Source of the DNA: Malus domestica
Lineage: Eukaryota > Streptophyta > Magnoliopsida > Rosales > Rosaceae
Length of the DNA: 64,000 nucleotides
Reading direction: 5' to 3'
NCBI RefSeq assembly: GCF_042453785.1
Contig: NC_091675.1
Location: 1,810,501-1,874,500, forward strand
The notes beneath the pieces are model-generated. The model was not told the DNA's origin and made no database searches. It saw only the letters and a program-made list of their open reading frames with translations. Position numbers and translations under genes: made by a program. Of this stretch, positions 43,217 through 55,000 are shown piece by piece. Every line of letters begins with the position of its first letter. Position 1 is the first letter of the stretch.

Positions 43217-45040
43217 ATGGAGAGTGCCTTCGCGAACGCCTCTGCGATCTCCGACCAGCGGCAGAAGATCGAGCAGTACAAGCACATTCTCTCCACCGTG
43301 ATTTCTTCAAGCGACGTCGTTCAGGCCAAGAAGTTCATCGATCACTGTAAGTATTTCCTCAGCGCTCTTTCTCTCAATTTTTGCAATTATTATTATTTAT
43401 TTTGGTTTAGCAGCTTTGTTTGGAGGCCTAATATTGTAATTTTCTACTCCTTCAGTGTTATCGGATGATGTCCCGTTGGTGGTTTCCCGGCAGCTTTTGC
43501 AGACTTTTGCCCAGGAGTTGGGGCGGTGGGAGCCGGAGACCCAGAAGGAGATTGCCCACTATGCCCTTTCTCAGATTCGTGTCGTTTCATTCGAAGAACA
43601 GGTTCTTTTCGGACTTCTGCATATCGGGAATTCTCCGTTTTGCATTTGTTTTGTTCAATTTTCTAAGATTTAGATTTAGCATTGCCCGCATTGTCGCGAA
43701 ACATATAGGACATTTAGAAAATAGTTTTGATTGTGTACATCTTTTATTTGGGATTATTGTGATTTAGACAGTACGGTATGGTTTTGTGTGATGCAGGTGA
43801 TGATAATAAGAGAGAAAGTTGCGGAATTGTACGAGTCTGAGCAACAATGGTCAAAAGCAGCTCAGATGCTCAGTGGAATTAATCTCGACTCAGGAACGAG
43901 GTCCGATAGTAGAATACTGCTGTTGTTAGTGTAACTTTTCCTTTTTTATGGTATGATCAGTTATGGAATTAACAATGTTTATGTTTTCATGGTATTCCCT
44001 TAGAGCCGTTGATGACACATTCAAGTTATCAAAATGTGTCCAAATTGCTCGCCTATATCTCGAGGTATTGACCTTTTCTTTTCTTTTTTCCAAAGGGTGC
44101 CTATTTTTCATTTGATACAATTGATGTGCTTTGGAACGGTGTTTAATGCTGTTGTTTTGTTGATGCTGCAACTCCTTTATTGCAAAAATACGGGCTGGAC
44201 TATGAATGTCTGCATATAGAAGACCCATGATGGATGATTTGCGTTGGAATCGATGTGCTGCCTATATCTGTTTCTTGTATCTAGATTTGTTGTAGATAGC
44301 CATAGTGTGACCTCTGCAAGCGTTTACTGGAACAAATATCTTCTTTTCATGTCAGTTTTGAACAAATAAGACTTTTATTGACAAGTATTTGACATGTAAC
44401 CTTACCAAGTTTTTGTATGTTTGTTTTGCAGGACGATGATGCCGTGAATGCAGAAGCTTTTATTCATAAAGCTTCATTCTTGATTACAACTATTCAGCAT
44501 GAAGTTTTGACTTTAGAGTACAAGGTTTGACATTATTGGATAGTCAGTGAAAATAATTGCATTAAGTTTGCATGCCAAAAACAGTTTTTAATTTCTTTTC
44601 CCCTCTGTTTCCTTCCTATTAGATTTGTTATGCAAGGATTTTAGATTTAAAGAGAAGGTTCTCGGAAGCAGCATTACGTTATTATGATTTTTCTCAGATT
44701 GAAAAGAGGCAAATAGGAGATCAGTATGTCAAGTTTAACTTTTTTCATTCTTGTTATTTGTACCACTTGAAAGACGGGTGATATGAATGTATGCATTTTG
44801 TTGCAGAGAGATTGATGAAGAAGCACTGGAGCAAGCTCTATCTGCTGCAGTTACATGTACAATTTTAGCCGCAGCAGGACCCCAACGTTCTCGTGTTCTT
44901 GCTACTTTGTACAAGGTTAACTTCTTTACCTGGAGATGTATATTATGTGTTCTTTATTTTAAATTTGCTGATACCTTGGGGTTTTCATTCAGGATGAGCG
45001 ATGCTCAAAGTTAAAAATATATCCAATACTACAAAAGGTG

Positions 45041-45090
<50 letters not shown>

Positions 45091-46586
45091 TTTTGTCTGT
45101 ATACCTTTTTCTCTCCTGACTGTATGTTACACTTTTATTGTTGCTTCAACGGATATTTATTAGGTATATTTGGAGAGAATTTTGAGGAAACCAGAAATTG
45201 AAGCATTTGCTGAAGAGTTAAAGCCACATCAGGTTATAAACTTTCTTCTCCTTTATCTATGATATCGTATCTGCACATGAGCCATAACAGTTATGTCTTA
45301 TTTATTTCAACAGAAAGCACTTCTTCCAGACAACTTTACGGTGTTAGATCGTGCAATGATTGAACATAATCTTCTGAGTGCCAGCAAACTTTACACCAAT
45401 ATAAGGTAGGAGATATGTTGCTATTGATTTTTCCTTTTTTGAATTGTGTTATTTTAATTTATGTGGGACCATTTATTCTAACTATCATGAATTCTGTGGC
45501 AGTTTTGAAGAATTGGGCACTTTGCTGGGAATTGAGCCTCATAAGGTACGGTTTTCTTTTGTTGAGTCCTGTGTTTTACCTTTTAGTTTCACAATATTCA
45601 TGCTAAACCACACCCTTCTCTTTCCTTTTTTACTCCCCGGACATGAGGATGTAAAAAAGGGGATCCTATCAACTTGTTCCGGCCTAGGATAATAAGCTCA
45701 TAAGCTTAGTCTTACGTCAATGTCGAGAAACGAAAGAAGACTCCCATCTCCTGACATGGATTTAGTTTATTTCCTACAGGCCGAGAAGATTGCATCAAAA
45801 ATGATATATGAGGACAGAATGAGGGGATCTATTGATCAGGTATGAATTACAACTTATAAGTATCCAACCAAAAGGACTTTAGTCGTTTTCAAAAGAAAAA
45901 AAAGGGACTTCTAAGTAGTCAGACCTTTTTAGTTGTGAGAGCCACTGCAGTTTCTTTCTATGGAATATTGTTAAATAGGCTGTTAATCCACTGTATGGCC
46001 CTTAGTTTCATTTTGTCTTCATGAATGCGGCTTCCACTACGAAAAACTTGGAATTCCAAAGTTTTATGTTAGGGGAGGGAGTATATGGTTGTAGTTTAAA
46101 ATGCTTTGCATCTACTACCTTCCTCTTTTACTGGAACAAGATTCAGAATAGTTCGTTTGCTTTTGTAATCCATTCTAAATATGTTGCTTTTGGTAACATT
46201 CTTTATTCTAGCTTGTACCTCTTAAGCATTTGCCGTGATGTTTCACAACAGGTGGAAGCTGTCATACATTTTCAGGATGACTCTGAAGAGCTGCAACAAT
46301 GGGATCAGCAGGTAAATTTGTCTGCCTTAATTAGCATCATATACTCACTGGATTTAGTTCGATTTCAAAATTTGCTTTACAAACCTAAGTTGTATCCAAA
46401 TATGGCCTTGTTTACACTCAGTTCGCAACCTAGAACTGTATCTCTCTCTCTCACTCTCTCTCATGTTTTGGTGATCGAACTCTTAGGTATTATATTATCC
46501 TTTGGTTGCAGATTGTTGGCCTGTGTCAGGCTCTCAATGACGTCTTGGATAGCATGGCAAAGAAGGGCATGGCAATTCCCGTTTGA
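43217..46586 (+). CDS. CSN4: COP9 signalosome complex subunit 4
   Basis: Fourteen exons join in frame to 395 residues, close to the 397 of Arabidopsis CSN4: 43217-43346, 43456-43601, 43797-43900, 44004-44064, 44432-44524, 44623-44723, 44807-44915, 44993-45037, 45164-45232, 45314-45405, 45503-45545, 45780-45839, 46252-46311, 46512-46586. Diagnostic stretches are [67 protein letters not shown], the C-terminal PCI region ([18 protein letters not shown] to [13 protein letters not shown]) and the end [17 protein letters not shown]. The subunit helps form the nuclear complex that removes NEDD8 from cullins and so controls CRL ubiquitin ligases in light and hormone signalling. MESAFANAS is chosen as the start; an upstream in-phase extension lacks conservation. 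Intron 8 begins with a CT/CA microsatellite. Confidence 0.96.
45041..45083. repeat. (CT)n(CA)n compound microsatellite in CSN4 intron 8
   Basis: About 18 bp of CT followed by about 24 bp of CA, starting only 4 bp after the exon 8 splice donor. Length variation here would sit very close to the donor. Confidence 0.92.
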
Positions 46587-47006
46587 TCTTCTCTAGCGAA
46601 CCTCCAGAAATTGGAAAGTGAATTTGCTTTCACCCCCATACATTTTGGTAGCCGTCGCCTTGCATATTGTAGTGACTTGAATTTCAAATCCTGTTCCCAA
46701 GGGCCGAAAATCTCCCCCGGAAATGATTTTGTGTATAATTTGGCTGTGGTCGGAAATCGGAGGCACTCTTTTTTGCATCCCCTGTGGGAGGGTTTAGAGT
46801 AGCTATAATTTAGTTACTTGGTACCAGCAACCAAGTTGAACCCATTTCTTGCTTCTTCCGACCTCCAATCGAATTACATTTGAATACGAGGAAGATCTGT
46901 TGCTTTTGCCCCAACACAACATTTATTTGAATTTTGATGCGATGTTGAATTTGAATGGTGTTTAGCGCAACACAAAATCCCATGCTTGGGGCACCGGGGT
47001 TGCAAT
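46587..47006 (+). other. CSN4 3' untranslated region and flank
   Basis: Non-coding sequence after the CSN4 stop, probably the 3' UTR. It contains no recognised feature. The next 1.4 kb is transposon-derived. Confidence 0.5.
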
Positions 47007-47015
47007 TAATCATAA

Positions 47016-47712
47016 GGGTAAAAGACTGTTTACTACCCTCATGTTTTGTGGTTTTCAACATTTAGTACATCAAGTTTTTTTCGTCTCAGATTCATACCTA
47101 AAGTGTAAATTTTGGGACAGTCTCATACATCCGTTAGTCAAACTGTTAAGTCTCCCGTTAACTGTGATGTGGCGCACTGACTGGGCGTCACGTGTCATCC
47201 ATGTTTTTTTTTTCCTTTCCTTTTCTTTTCTTCTTCCTTCTTCCTTCTTCTTCTTCTTCTCATACCGCAACTTTTTTTTTCCTTCCTCAGATGAGAAGAA
47301 GAAGAAGAAGAAGAAGAAGGAGGAGAAAGCTTCCTCAGATGAGAAGGAAGAAGAAGGAGAATGAGAAGGAGAAAGCTTCCTCAGATGAGAAGGAAGAAGA
47401 AGGAAGAAGGGGAAGAAAGGGAAGGAAGGAGGAAGGAAGGAAGAAGGAGAAGGAGGAAGGAAAAAAAAAAAAGTTGCAGTTGGAGGAAGAAGAAAAGAAA
47501 AGAAAGAAAAAAGAAAAAAAAAAGGTGGATAACATGTGGCGCCCTGTCAGTACGCCACGTCACAGTTAACGGGAAACTTAACAGTTTGACTAACGGATGT
47601 ATGAGACTGTCCCAAAATTTACACTTTAGGTATGAATCTGAGACGAAAAAAAATTTGATGTACTAAATGTTGAAAACCATGAAACATGAGAGTAGTAAAC
47701 AGTCTTTTACCC
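47016..47712. mobile_element. Non-autonomous Mutator-like element with purine/pyrimidine core
   Basis: The ends GGGTAAAAGACTGTTTACTA and its complement TAGTAAACAGTCTTTTACCC start TIRs of about 190 bp (including TGTAAATTTTGGGACAGTCT and CGTTAACTGTGATGTGGCG). A perfect 9-bp target duplication, TAATCATAA, lies at 47007-47015 and 47713-47721. The core (about 47205-47520) is a CTT-rich tract followed by a GAA-rich tract. It has the same architecture as 39787-40827 but different terminal sequence. No transposase. Confidence 0.88.
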
Positions 47713-47768
47713 TAATCATAAATATCCGAATTCTTCGTAACACTTGAGCAGTTTTGCTGCGCTTCTAA

Positions 47769-48378
47769 GAGCAACTCTAGCGTTGCAAATGTTCCCTAGG
47801 GCAACTCACTATTGAATAGCCTCTAGTGAACAATTACTGCATTTAATGAATAATAACTGCATTTTGCATCTAAACCTCTAAACTGAATAGTCATGACAAT
47901 AGGTAATAAAATATTAGTATTTTTTATTTTATAAAATAATTTTATTTGTAATTTCAGATAGGATTTTTAATCGGTCTCGTTGTTCCACGTGTCATTAAAT
48001 AAGAAATTACAATCCCAAGTATTTGAGAAAATATAAAATTATGATGTAAGTTGGAAGATAATGATAACTATTTATAGAAAAATAAAATCAATTTTTTTTT
48101 AAATTTTAAATTTTGTTTCGGATTTTTTTTATTAATTTTTACCTTTTTTACCCTTTTTTATACATTTTTTACATTTTTTATTTTTTATTAATTTTGTATG
48201 GTGGTTGACGTCAGCTATACATCACATAGCCTCAGGCTCTTGGGCCACCAATTCGCGCTGGGCCTCTCACTCGAGCCCCTCCTCCCTAATCGCCCGCATA
48301 GGCTAGACGTTGTTGCTGGGGCGTTTGGGTCTTCACATTCGCCTGTCCATCGGGCTCCAACATACGCTGGAGCTGCTC
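47769..48378. mobile_element. PIF/Harbinger-like non-autonomous element
   Basis: The ends GAGCAACTCTAGCGTTGC and the complement of CATACGCTGGAGCTGCTC are inverted repeats flanked by TAA (47766-47768 and 48379-48381). The interior is AT-rich on the left and GC-rich on the right (GGGCCTCTCACTCGAGCCC). A 79-codon frame at 48198 is part of the element, not a gene. Confidence 0.8.
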
Positions 48379-48381
48379 TAA

Positions 48382-49064
48382 TGAAGATATATTATGTGCT
48401 AAGGCGATCACAAGGTATTGATGCCTTCGGCTATTAGACTCTCACCACCTAGGTTGCAACACTCACGCCACTTCATCGAGTGTATTGCTCTCCCACAACC
48501 TCGTTTTCATGGTTAAGCTGTTCCCATTTTGTTTGTACTGGTTATACCACGTGACCATGCTATAATTATGAAGAAGGGAACTTTAACGAAAAACCACATT
48601 TTTACACTAAAAGGTCAATTATTGTACTATTCACTTTACCCTTTATTTTATCCTTATCGTTAAAACTCAAAGTTTTCAAGCCCTTTTCATTCGTTTTCCT
48701 TATGAAAAAAGAATGATATATGTGATAAACAGACGAATAATTATTGTATATGATCCTACAATATGATCACGTATTATAATCAATTTCCGTGTAATTATGA
48801 ACAGAAAATTTATAAGTAAAAATTAATGAAGAATCAATTCATCTACTCCAACCAAAACAAGAAACAAGATATTCTTGATCATAAATATATATTCCTTTCT
48901 ATAGTTTTATTTTTTTTATTCAAAACTTGAAGTTGCGTTACAAAATACAACGTAGTGGAAGTTCAAATGGCCCTGACTTGCCAAATGAATTGGCCTAACA
49001 ACTAAATCTTAAACCAACTTCCCAAGTAACAAAATACAAAGTCGACGATATTTGATCACACGGG
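48382..49064. other. Spacer and 3' flank of the membrane-protein gene
   Basis: Non-coding AT-rich sequence. The part near 49064 should contain the 3' UTR of the minus-strand gene. No other feature recognised. Confidence 0.5.
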
Positions 49065-50951
49065 TCAACTGCTATCATCCATCACTTGGTTGTTTACAAA
49101 CAAATTCTCCCTTCGTTTCGGAAAACCCGAAGATTCTAACCCCGAACCTCTAAACTTTAGCTCTGAAGCTGTTCTAAAATTAGGATCGACAGATGATGGT
49201 CTAGGGTTATGATCAGCCGAACCTGGCCTATATGAACTGGTTGCTCCGCCTGCATACCGGGGAGGAGGAGACACATACCTCCTCGACGGTCCTCTTAGGC
49301 CACCAGCTCTCGAAGACCCTTCCCCAAACGACCTGTCTCCGGTGTTACTTCCCCCCAGTGGAGCTCCCATTGTAGCGGATGTTGAAGTAAAAGGATCATC
49401 CGGTCCCCATGAAGTGAGCGCTTCCTTTTTCTTGGCGAAAAATTGCCACGCTCCGAATAGGAAAAGTACAAAGAAAAATACAGGGCTGGTCCATAGCATT
49501 GTGTTAAATTCGTTTTTGAATACCGGAAGGTTAGAACGATACATTCCAACATACCCTCCGCCAAGGCCAAGCACAACAAGCCTTTCCCGGTCACTTGCGA
49601 TTAAAGGTATCACATTTCTCTTCTCTGCATCCACCGTCTGATAACTGAGAAACGATGACCTAATCTCATCGAGACCAGCGGAGAAGATAATCCGTGGCGC
49701 ACCAACCCTAACATAATGCTGAGTCGAAACATTGTACACGAAAACCTTCTCCCCGCTAACAATAAGCAAACACCCCTTAATTGCCTGAAAAGCGAGAGGC
49801 TCATCAATCTCAAACTTCCTCTTGGACCTAACCCTGCATTTGAAGTTCATTATATCCCCCAACAACAAAACATGAATCAGATCGCCTTCGGATGTAAACC
49901 CGTATGCCTTAGACCGCTCCGTGGCATCAAACACGTAGTACCGAGAATGCGAACGGTTCAACCCTTCACACTCACTCTCCCTAACTTTCATGGTCTTCAG
50001 GTCCAAAGACCCTGCACCCGTCTCCGTCAAGAACAAAAGCCGCTGCCTCAAGAAAGCAAGCGGCCTGCTCGACGGCATTGTGGAGCCGTGAACCGAACCA
50101 TCCTCTCGGTAAACCGAAAGCTTCCCACTCACATCACTAGCCAACACATAATTCAACCTCCCAACATGGTGCACTTCCAAAATCGTAACCGGCAACCCTT
50201 CTCCACCCGTGCTGAATTTCGTCACGGTTTCCATTAAAAGCGAGCTCCAATCTTCCCCACTCGCTCCCTCCCAAACCCTATGCATCAAAATGACACCGTT
50301 TTGATGCCCAGTGACCACGAAACTCTCGTTCTTGTAAACCGACAAGAAGGAAGCCATGGCCATGATCGGAGACCCCAGCAACGTATCAAACTCCACCAAA
50401 ACGTCGCCGTTTCTAACAAACACATAAACCCTCCCTCTCTCGTCTCCGACGGCAACATATTTCGTAACCCCCTCGAAATCCCGAAACGGCAGGACGTGAA
50501 TACACGTAGCCTGGGAATCCAATTTCACGGCGGAAACGAACTGAAACCGGTCGGACCAGAACGGGCTGTATTTTGTTACCGAAACTGGCCTCGTCCTTTC
50601 TCCAATTTTACGATCGGACCCAGACCCCTCTTCTTCTTCAACCTGCTTGATCAGCTTCTGGCTTTCCTTTTCGTCAACCGCCAAAGTCGAACCCTCGTCA
50701 ATCGGAGCAGGTTTTTTCGGATGATCCGATTGTAATTTGAATTCTAATCTCGCGACTATTTCGGTTAGGTTCTTCACTACTTCCTCGAGCCTCTGCAATA
50801 CCAGCTGTTGCGGATTGAGCTCGATTTCGGATTTGGTTTCAGTTTCGGTTTCGGTTTCGGTGGATTGGACGAAAAGCTTAGAAACAGGGGATGGAGATGA
50901 CAAAATGAAGAGAAAGCAGAGCAGAAGGAGCTTGCCTTTGAGGGAGTTCAT
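49065..50951 (-). CDS. Uncharacterised membrane protein, At1g75140-like
   Basis: Single-exon frame of 628 residues from Met at 50951 (MNSLKGKLLLLCFLFILSS); an upstream Met at 50978 would add nine residues. The chosen start puts a hydrophobic signal-anchor at the N-terminus. An acidic linker with a TETETETETK run follows, then a Leu-rich coiled-coil-like VLQRLEEVVKNLTEIVARLE. A long beta-rich region (ATCIHVLPFRDFEGVTKYVAVGD, FVVTGHQNGVILMHRVW, VLASDVSGKLSVYREDG) looks like WD40/propeller blades. One C-terminal membrane span (SPVFFFVLFLFGAWQFF, about 490-506) is followed by a Ser/Gly/Arg-rich tail with SRRYVSPPPRYAGG. I recall the Arabidopsis entry At1g75140 as an uncharacterised membrane protein of similar length. 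Molecular function is unknown; a lumenal propeller with a cytosolic tail is my inference. Confidence 0.85.
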   Translation of the reverse strand: MNSLKGKLLLLCFLFILSSPSPVSKLFVQSTETETETETKSEIELNPQQLVLQRLEEVVKNLTEIVARLEFKLQSDHPKKPAPIDEGSTLAVDEKESQKLIKQVEEEEGSGSDRKIGERTRPVSVTKYSPFWSDRFQFVSAVKLDSQATCIHVLPFRDFEGVTKYVAVGDERGRVYVFVRNGDVLVEFDTLLGSPIMAMASFLSVYKNESFVVTGHQNGVILMHRVWEGASGEDWSSLLMETVTKFSTGGEGLPVTILEVHHVGRLNYVLASDVSGKLSVYREDGSVHGSTMPSSRPLAFLRQRLLFLTETGAGSLDLKTMKVRESECEGLNRSHSRYYVFDATERSKAYGFTSEGDLIHVLLLGDIMNFKCRVRSKRKFEIDEPLAFQAIKGCLLIVSGEKVFVYNVSTQHYVRVGAPRIIFSAGLDEIRSSFLSYQTVDAEKRNVIPLIASDRERLVVLGLGGGYVGMYRSNLPVFKNEFNTMLWTSPVFFFVLFLFGAWQFFAKKKEALTSWGPDDPFTSTSATMGAPLGGSNTGDRSFGEGSSRAGGLRGPSRRYVSPPPRYAGGATSSYRPGSADHNPRPSSVDPNFRTASELKFRGSGLESSGFPKRRENLFVNNQVMDDSS

Positions 50952-50978
50952 CGCCGCCGCCGCCACTGGAGTCCGCAC

Positions 50979-51489
50979 AATCTATTCAACTGAGCTCGGA
51001 GATTTTTTTGCTTTCGCTCGCTACTGTTTCAGTTTCGCCATTGCAGCGGGCGGGAGTCTGGGATCTGCGGGTTTGGATCTGCGATTCGGAGGGTTTTGGA
51101 CTCGAGATTTTGGGTAGGATTTTGAGGAATATGGCGGTGGCGGTGCGGCCGTGTGGGGTGGGTCAGCTGAGAGCCTGTGATCTTTTGACTTGGGTCTACG
51201 CACGGATCAAGCTTGGATTAAATTTTCAGACTCTAGATTTTGGAATTTTGGAATTTTAGGGCAACAATTTTAGATTTTCTGGGTAATTATTATGTAATAA
51301 AAGGTCATGGTTCGATGCGACATACTTATCTGTATCGCATGTGATATCGACTCACTAACCGCTAAAGGCGTGACACGTATATGTTTTCCTACTGCGCGTC
51401 GTTTGAGTCAACCAAAATGGTTGATTTAGCCTCTCCCCTTCCTCCTCGTACGCGATTAAGATGTCATGATAGCTAAACATCTTTCTTTT
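50979..51489. promoter_or_regulatory. Promoter region of the membrane-protein gene
   Basis: GC-richer for the first about 250 bp upstream of the start, then AT-rich. Open frames on the plus strand here have no homology that I recognise. No distinct motif assigned. Confidence 0.4.
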
Positions 51490-51680
51490 TCGAAAAGAGA
51501 TTCTCTCCGAATCCCTTTCCACCTAGTCCATCTAATTCAGAATCCGGACAGTTGAAATTTAATTCAACGGCTACAATTATTATCACTTTTAAAAGAACCT
51601 CTATTTGTAACCGATTGATCAAATTTCAACGGTCCGAATCCCGAACTAGATGGATTAGTTGAGAAAAGATCTAAAAGGAT
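51490..51680. mobile_element. Palindromic MITE related to 18207-18388
   Basis: The ends AGATTCTCTCCGAATCC and GAAAAGATCTAAAAGGATCC face each other. CTAGTCCATCTAATTCAG and the complementary CTAGATGGATTAG form arms around a core, ATTCAACGGCTACAATTATT / TTTGTAACCGATTGATCAAA, shared in pattern with the unit B MITE. Non-coding. Confidence 0.6.
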
Positions 51681-51814
51681 CCCTTAACTTCTATTTTTTT
51701 TGCCATCTTTAGTTTATGCAGTACTTCCTTGAAGAATAATACTTGAATTCTCTCAATAGAGGATGAACTCATACACCCAATTTCAAATAACAGATTTTTA
51801 ATGTAATCAGAACA

Positions 51815-52022
51815 GTTTAATATCTTAATCTTTATTTGAAAATCATTCTTACAAAAAAATAATTCAAAACAATGACAATTTAATCATCCGAATATATTAA
51901 ATAAATTAAACAGCATATTTATAACGAACAATTGATTTATTTACATTTGAATGGCTAAAAGATCATTAATTAAATAATTTTTATAAAAATAATTTTCAAA
52001 TAAAGATTAAGAGATTGAGCAA
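51815..52022. mobile_element. AT-rich TIR MITE
   Basis: ATCTTAATCTTTATTTGAAA (51822-) is complemented by TTTCAAATAAAGATTAAGA at the right end. The interior is AT-rich without coding capacity. It ends only about 50 bp from the stop codon of the Claspin-like gene and so may lie in that gene's 3' UTR. Confidence 0.6.
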
Positions 52023-52070
52023 TTGAGCAATTCCAATTATAGAATGTTCCACAAATCTCTTATGCATACA

Positions 52071-55000
52071 TTAGGTTCTTCTGTATACTTGTCCGTTCGC
52101 CCGCATCGATTTCCTCCCGTTTTCAAACGAAGCTAAGACGGATTCGATTTGGTCAACCGTAATCCCCCCAGTGCATCTCTTTGATGGCAAGGAAGGCTGC
52201 CTTAATATCGTGAGTAACGAAGATCCAGCTGGTGTGTCTTTCTGTGCATCGGCTTCAGCCAATGTGTCTGTATTCGCAACAGCTTCAGTTGATACCGTGT
52301 CAGGCGACGATGTCTGAGTACCAAACTTCGCTTTGGACTTGCTAAGCTTGGTTGCAGTAGTCTTTTTCGGTAGAATCTCCCTCTGTACCTGCATTTCATT
52401 CCATAACCAATCGACATTCAGTGTTTAGTAACAAAAAGTGATGGTTTGGTATAACAAGTTACTCCTATTTCCCTTTTGGAGTTGATATCTTAAGAATTCC
52501 TGACCGGCAGAAGAAAACCAATTGCTAAAAATACCTAGTGCCACTTTAGAAATAACCATACGATAAGATCTGAATGCACTACCATGTCTGAAGAATCCTC
52601 CGACAGTGAGCTCCTACTATTGCTGTCACCTCGTACTAAGATAAAAGAACGAACTGTGCTCAGTCCATGCTTATTGGATGAGGGCAGAGAATGACTTGGC
52701 CCCCGACCTAAGAAGGACGACTGCAAAATTTACCAATGACAGTTATGATCAAATGGCATCTTACAAAAACTTGGCCCAAAGACCAGATGTTGCTTAGTAC
52801 TGTTCCTAAAATAACAAGATAATATTGATGTTGCATCTACTTCTATATCAAGTTACCTTTGATGATATGCTCCTGTCTCCTCCCGCGAGAAGCATACTAG
52901 GGAAGGCTGCAAAATTGAACAATATGTCAGATGACGATAGAGTTAAAAACAAAATGATATCAACATACTACACGGAAGAAATTTACACAACGGCATAATA
53001 CATGACAAATAACAGATCTTACAAGGGGCTTTGGCCTTCTTAGTATCAGGCGCAATATTCAGTTTCTTTATATGACCAAAAACTTCTCTTGAACTTTCAT
53101 CCTCTGCTGGTGACAAGAAAGTAGCCTGCATTTCCTGTTCCAAATCAAAATGTTCTTGTAAGGTTAAACGAATCTGTACAGAAAAAATGACATCACATGC
53201 AGTTGAAGAACCTTAGCACGGATAATCGATTTAAACAGTGAATTAATTTCCACCATCATATGGTATAGTGGGAGAACTCACAGCTTTCTCAGACAGGCAC
53301 TGTTTAGATAGTCTCTTTTCTGTTTCATCATCGTCAGATGACAGGTATACATCATCGTTATCAGTATACAGTAGAGGCATCATTTGCTTTATCTCTCGTA
53401 AGTTCATTCGCACAGCATTTGCGGGTGCTGAATCTTCTGCATCTTCATTACCAAAATCTTCATCTTCTGCAATTTCATCACCAAACTCTTGATCTTCCTG
53501 TACATCTGCATCTGTCTCTTTGACCAACTCTGTTTCTTTTTGTTTAGAACCAAACTTCAGCTTCTGCATAAGTTTTTCTGTTCCAGAAGCATCCTGTTGC
53601 TTGAGCCACTTTTGATGGAGTTCATTCCGTCTTTCATTATCAACTGGCCTTTCTTCATATCCAGTTGCTATCATATCATTAAGCTCCGCAGCATCTCCGT
53701 CATCCTCATCGTCGTCACTATCTTCGAACCGATGCAGGTCATGATCACTGTCGTCTTCTTCCTCAGCTTCATCATCCACAAAAGCTTTGACAGGATCGCC
53801 GATTGGAGATGAAGGCACGTCAGCCACTTCAGAAGAATGAGGAGCAATATTTTCTTTGTCATTGTAGTCCTCCTCGTCAGAAGAACTACAAAGAGAGAAG
53901 TGTCATTGTCCATTTCACCAGAAAAACTTAAAAAACAAACAGTATCCAACTTAATTAACTTTTGGAAACATTTGAATGCAACAATGACACGTACTAAGCT
54001 TCAAATTTACAAGATATGAAGACATAAACAAATAACACTTACACATCATCAGGAGGAGCAGAGTCAAGTTTTAAGTTCATTGCAAGTATGGACGGTGCAA
54101 AAACCTCTTCCAGCGGACTTTTGGAATCATCATTTGGCAGACCATCCTTATCATCGGAAGTCTGGTTATCAGAAAACAGGTCCTACAACAATGCACAAGA
54201 TGAAACAGTTATGCTTAAATACACAATCCTATAGAAGAATGATAAATCTGGTTGAAATGTGAAAGGAACCTGCGTATCATCAATAGGTGCTCGAAATGTT
54301 TGCTGGGGTTCCTCGTCAACATCCTGCAGTTCAACAAATACAATTATATACTAGATCTCAAGTCTCTCAATTTAATGCAAAAGACTATATTCCCCAACAT
54401 AATAAATATCATCAATAGGATGAAGGTTTGACAGAAATAATATTTTAAGAATACATGGTATAACATAAGAAGGATTGAAATGATAACCATATTGTTCTTG
54501 GATTACCACTTAAAAGCCCTCTTTTTTTCACATTGAACTCTTTCCAAATCACTCAAAATTTTGTTTGCGTTATTAGTATAAAAAGTATCTCATTGGTCAA
54601 GAAAATCAAATCCATGGATGCATATATCCCTGTCCCATTATTTGTGGTTAAGAAGAAACACTCGGTCAATGAACTTTTATTTCGGCAAAAACAAGATTGA
54701 TCAAGAAACTCGAATTCAATTTACCATCCCAGAAGACACATTTCCACAGCTTGAATGCTCCTCCTTATCATTAGACCCATCAATGCACACCTCATTTGCA
54801 CTGTTCCCTTTTCCGGCCTGGGATGCAATTGACTCCTCAGTTGCCGCTTTCAGTACCTTATAATCTCCTGTACTACATCTGCAACACTCAAAAGACCAAC
54901 AACGAATTACTACAACAATTAATTAATTGAATAAACACCAAGAGCCTAAGAATAAGATCATATCTACAGTTACAAATAGAATACTGACTTTTGTGAAACC

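Noticed and set aside
47192-47666. Several Lys/Arg/Glu- or Phe/Ser-rich open frames
   Set aside because: They come from the GAA/CTT tracts in the core of the Mutator-like element and have no protein-like composition.
48198-48437. 79-codon frame with GC-rich composition
   Set aside because: Spans the right end of the Harbinger-like element and its flank; no homology recognised.
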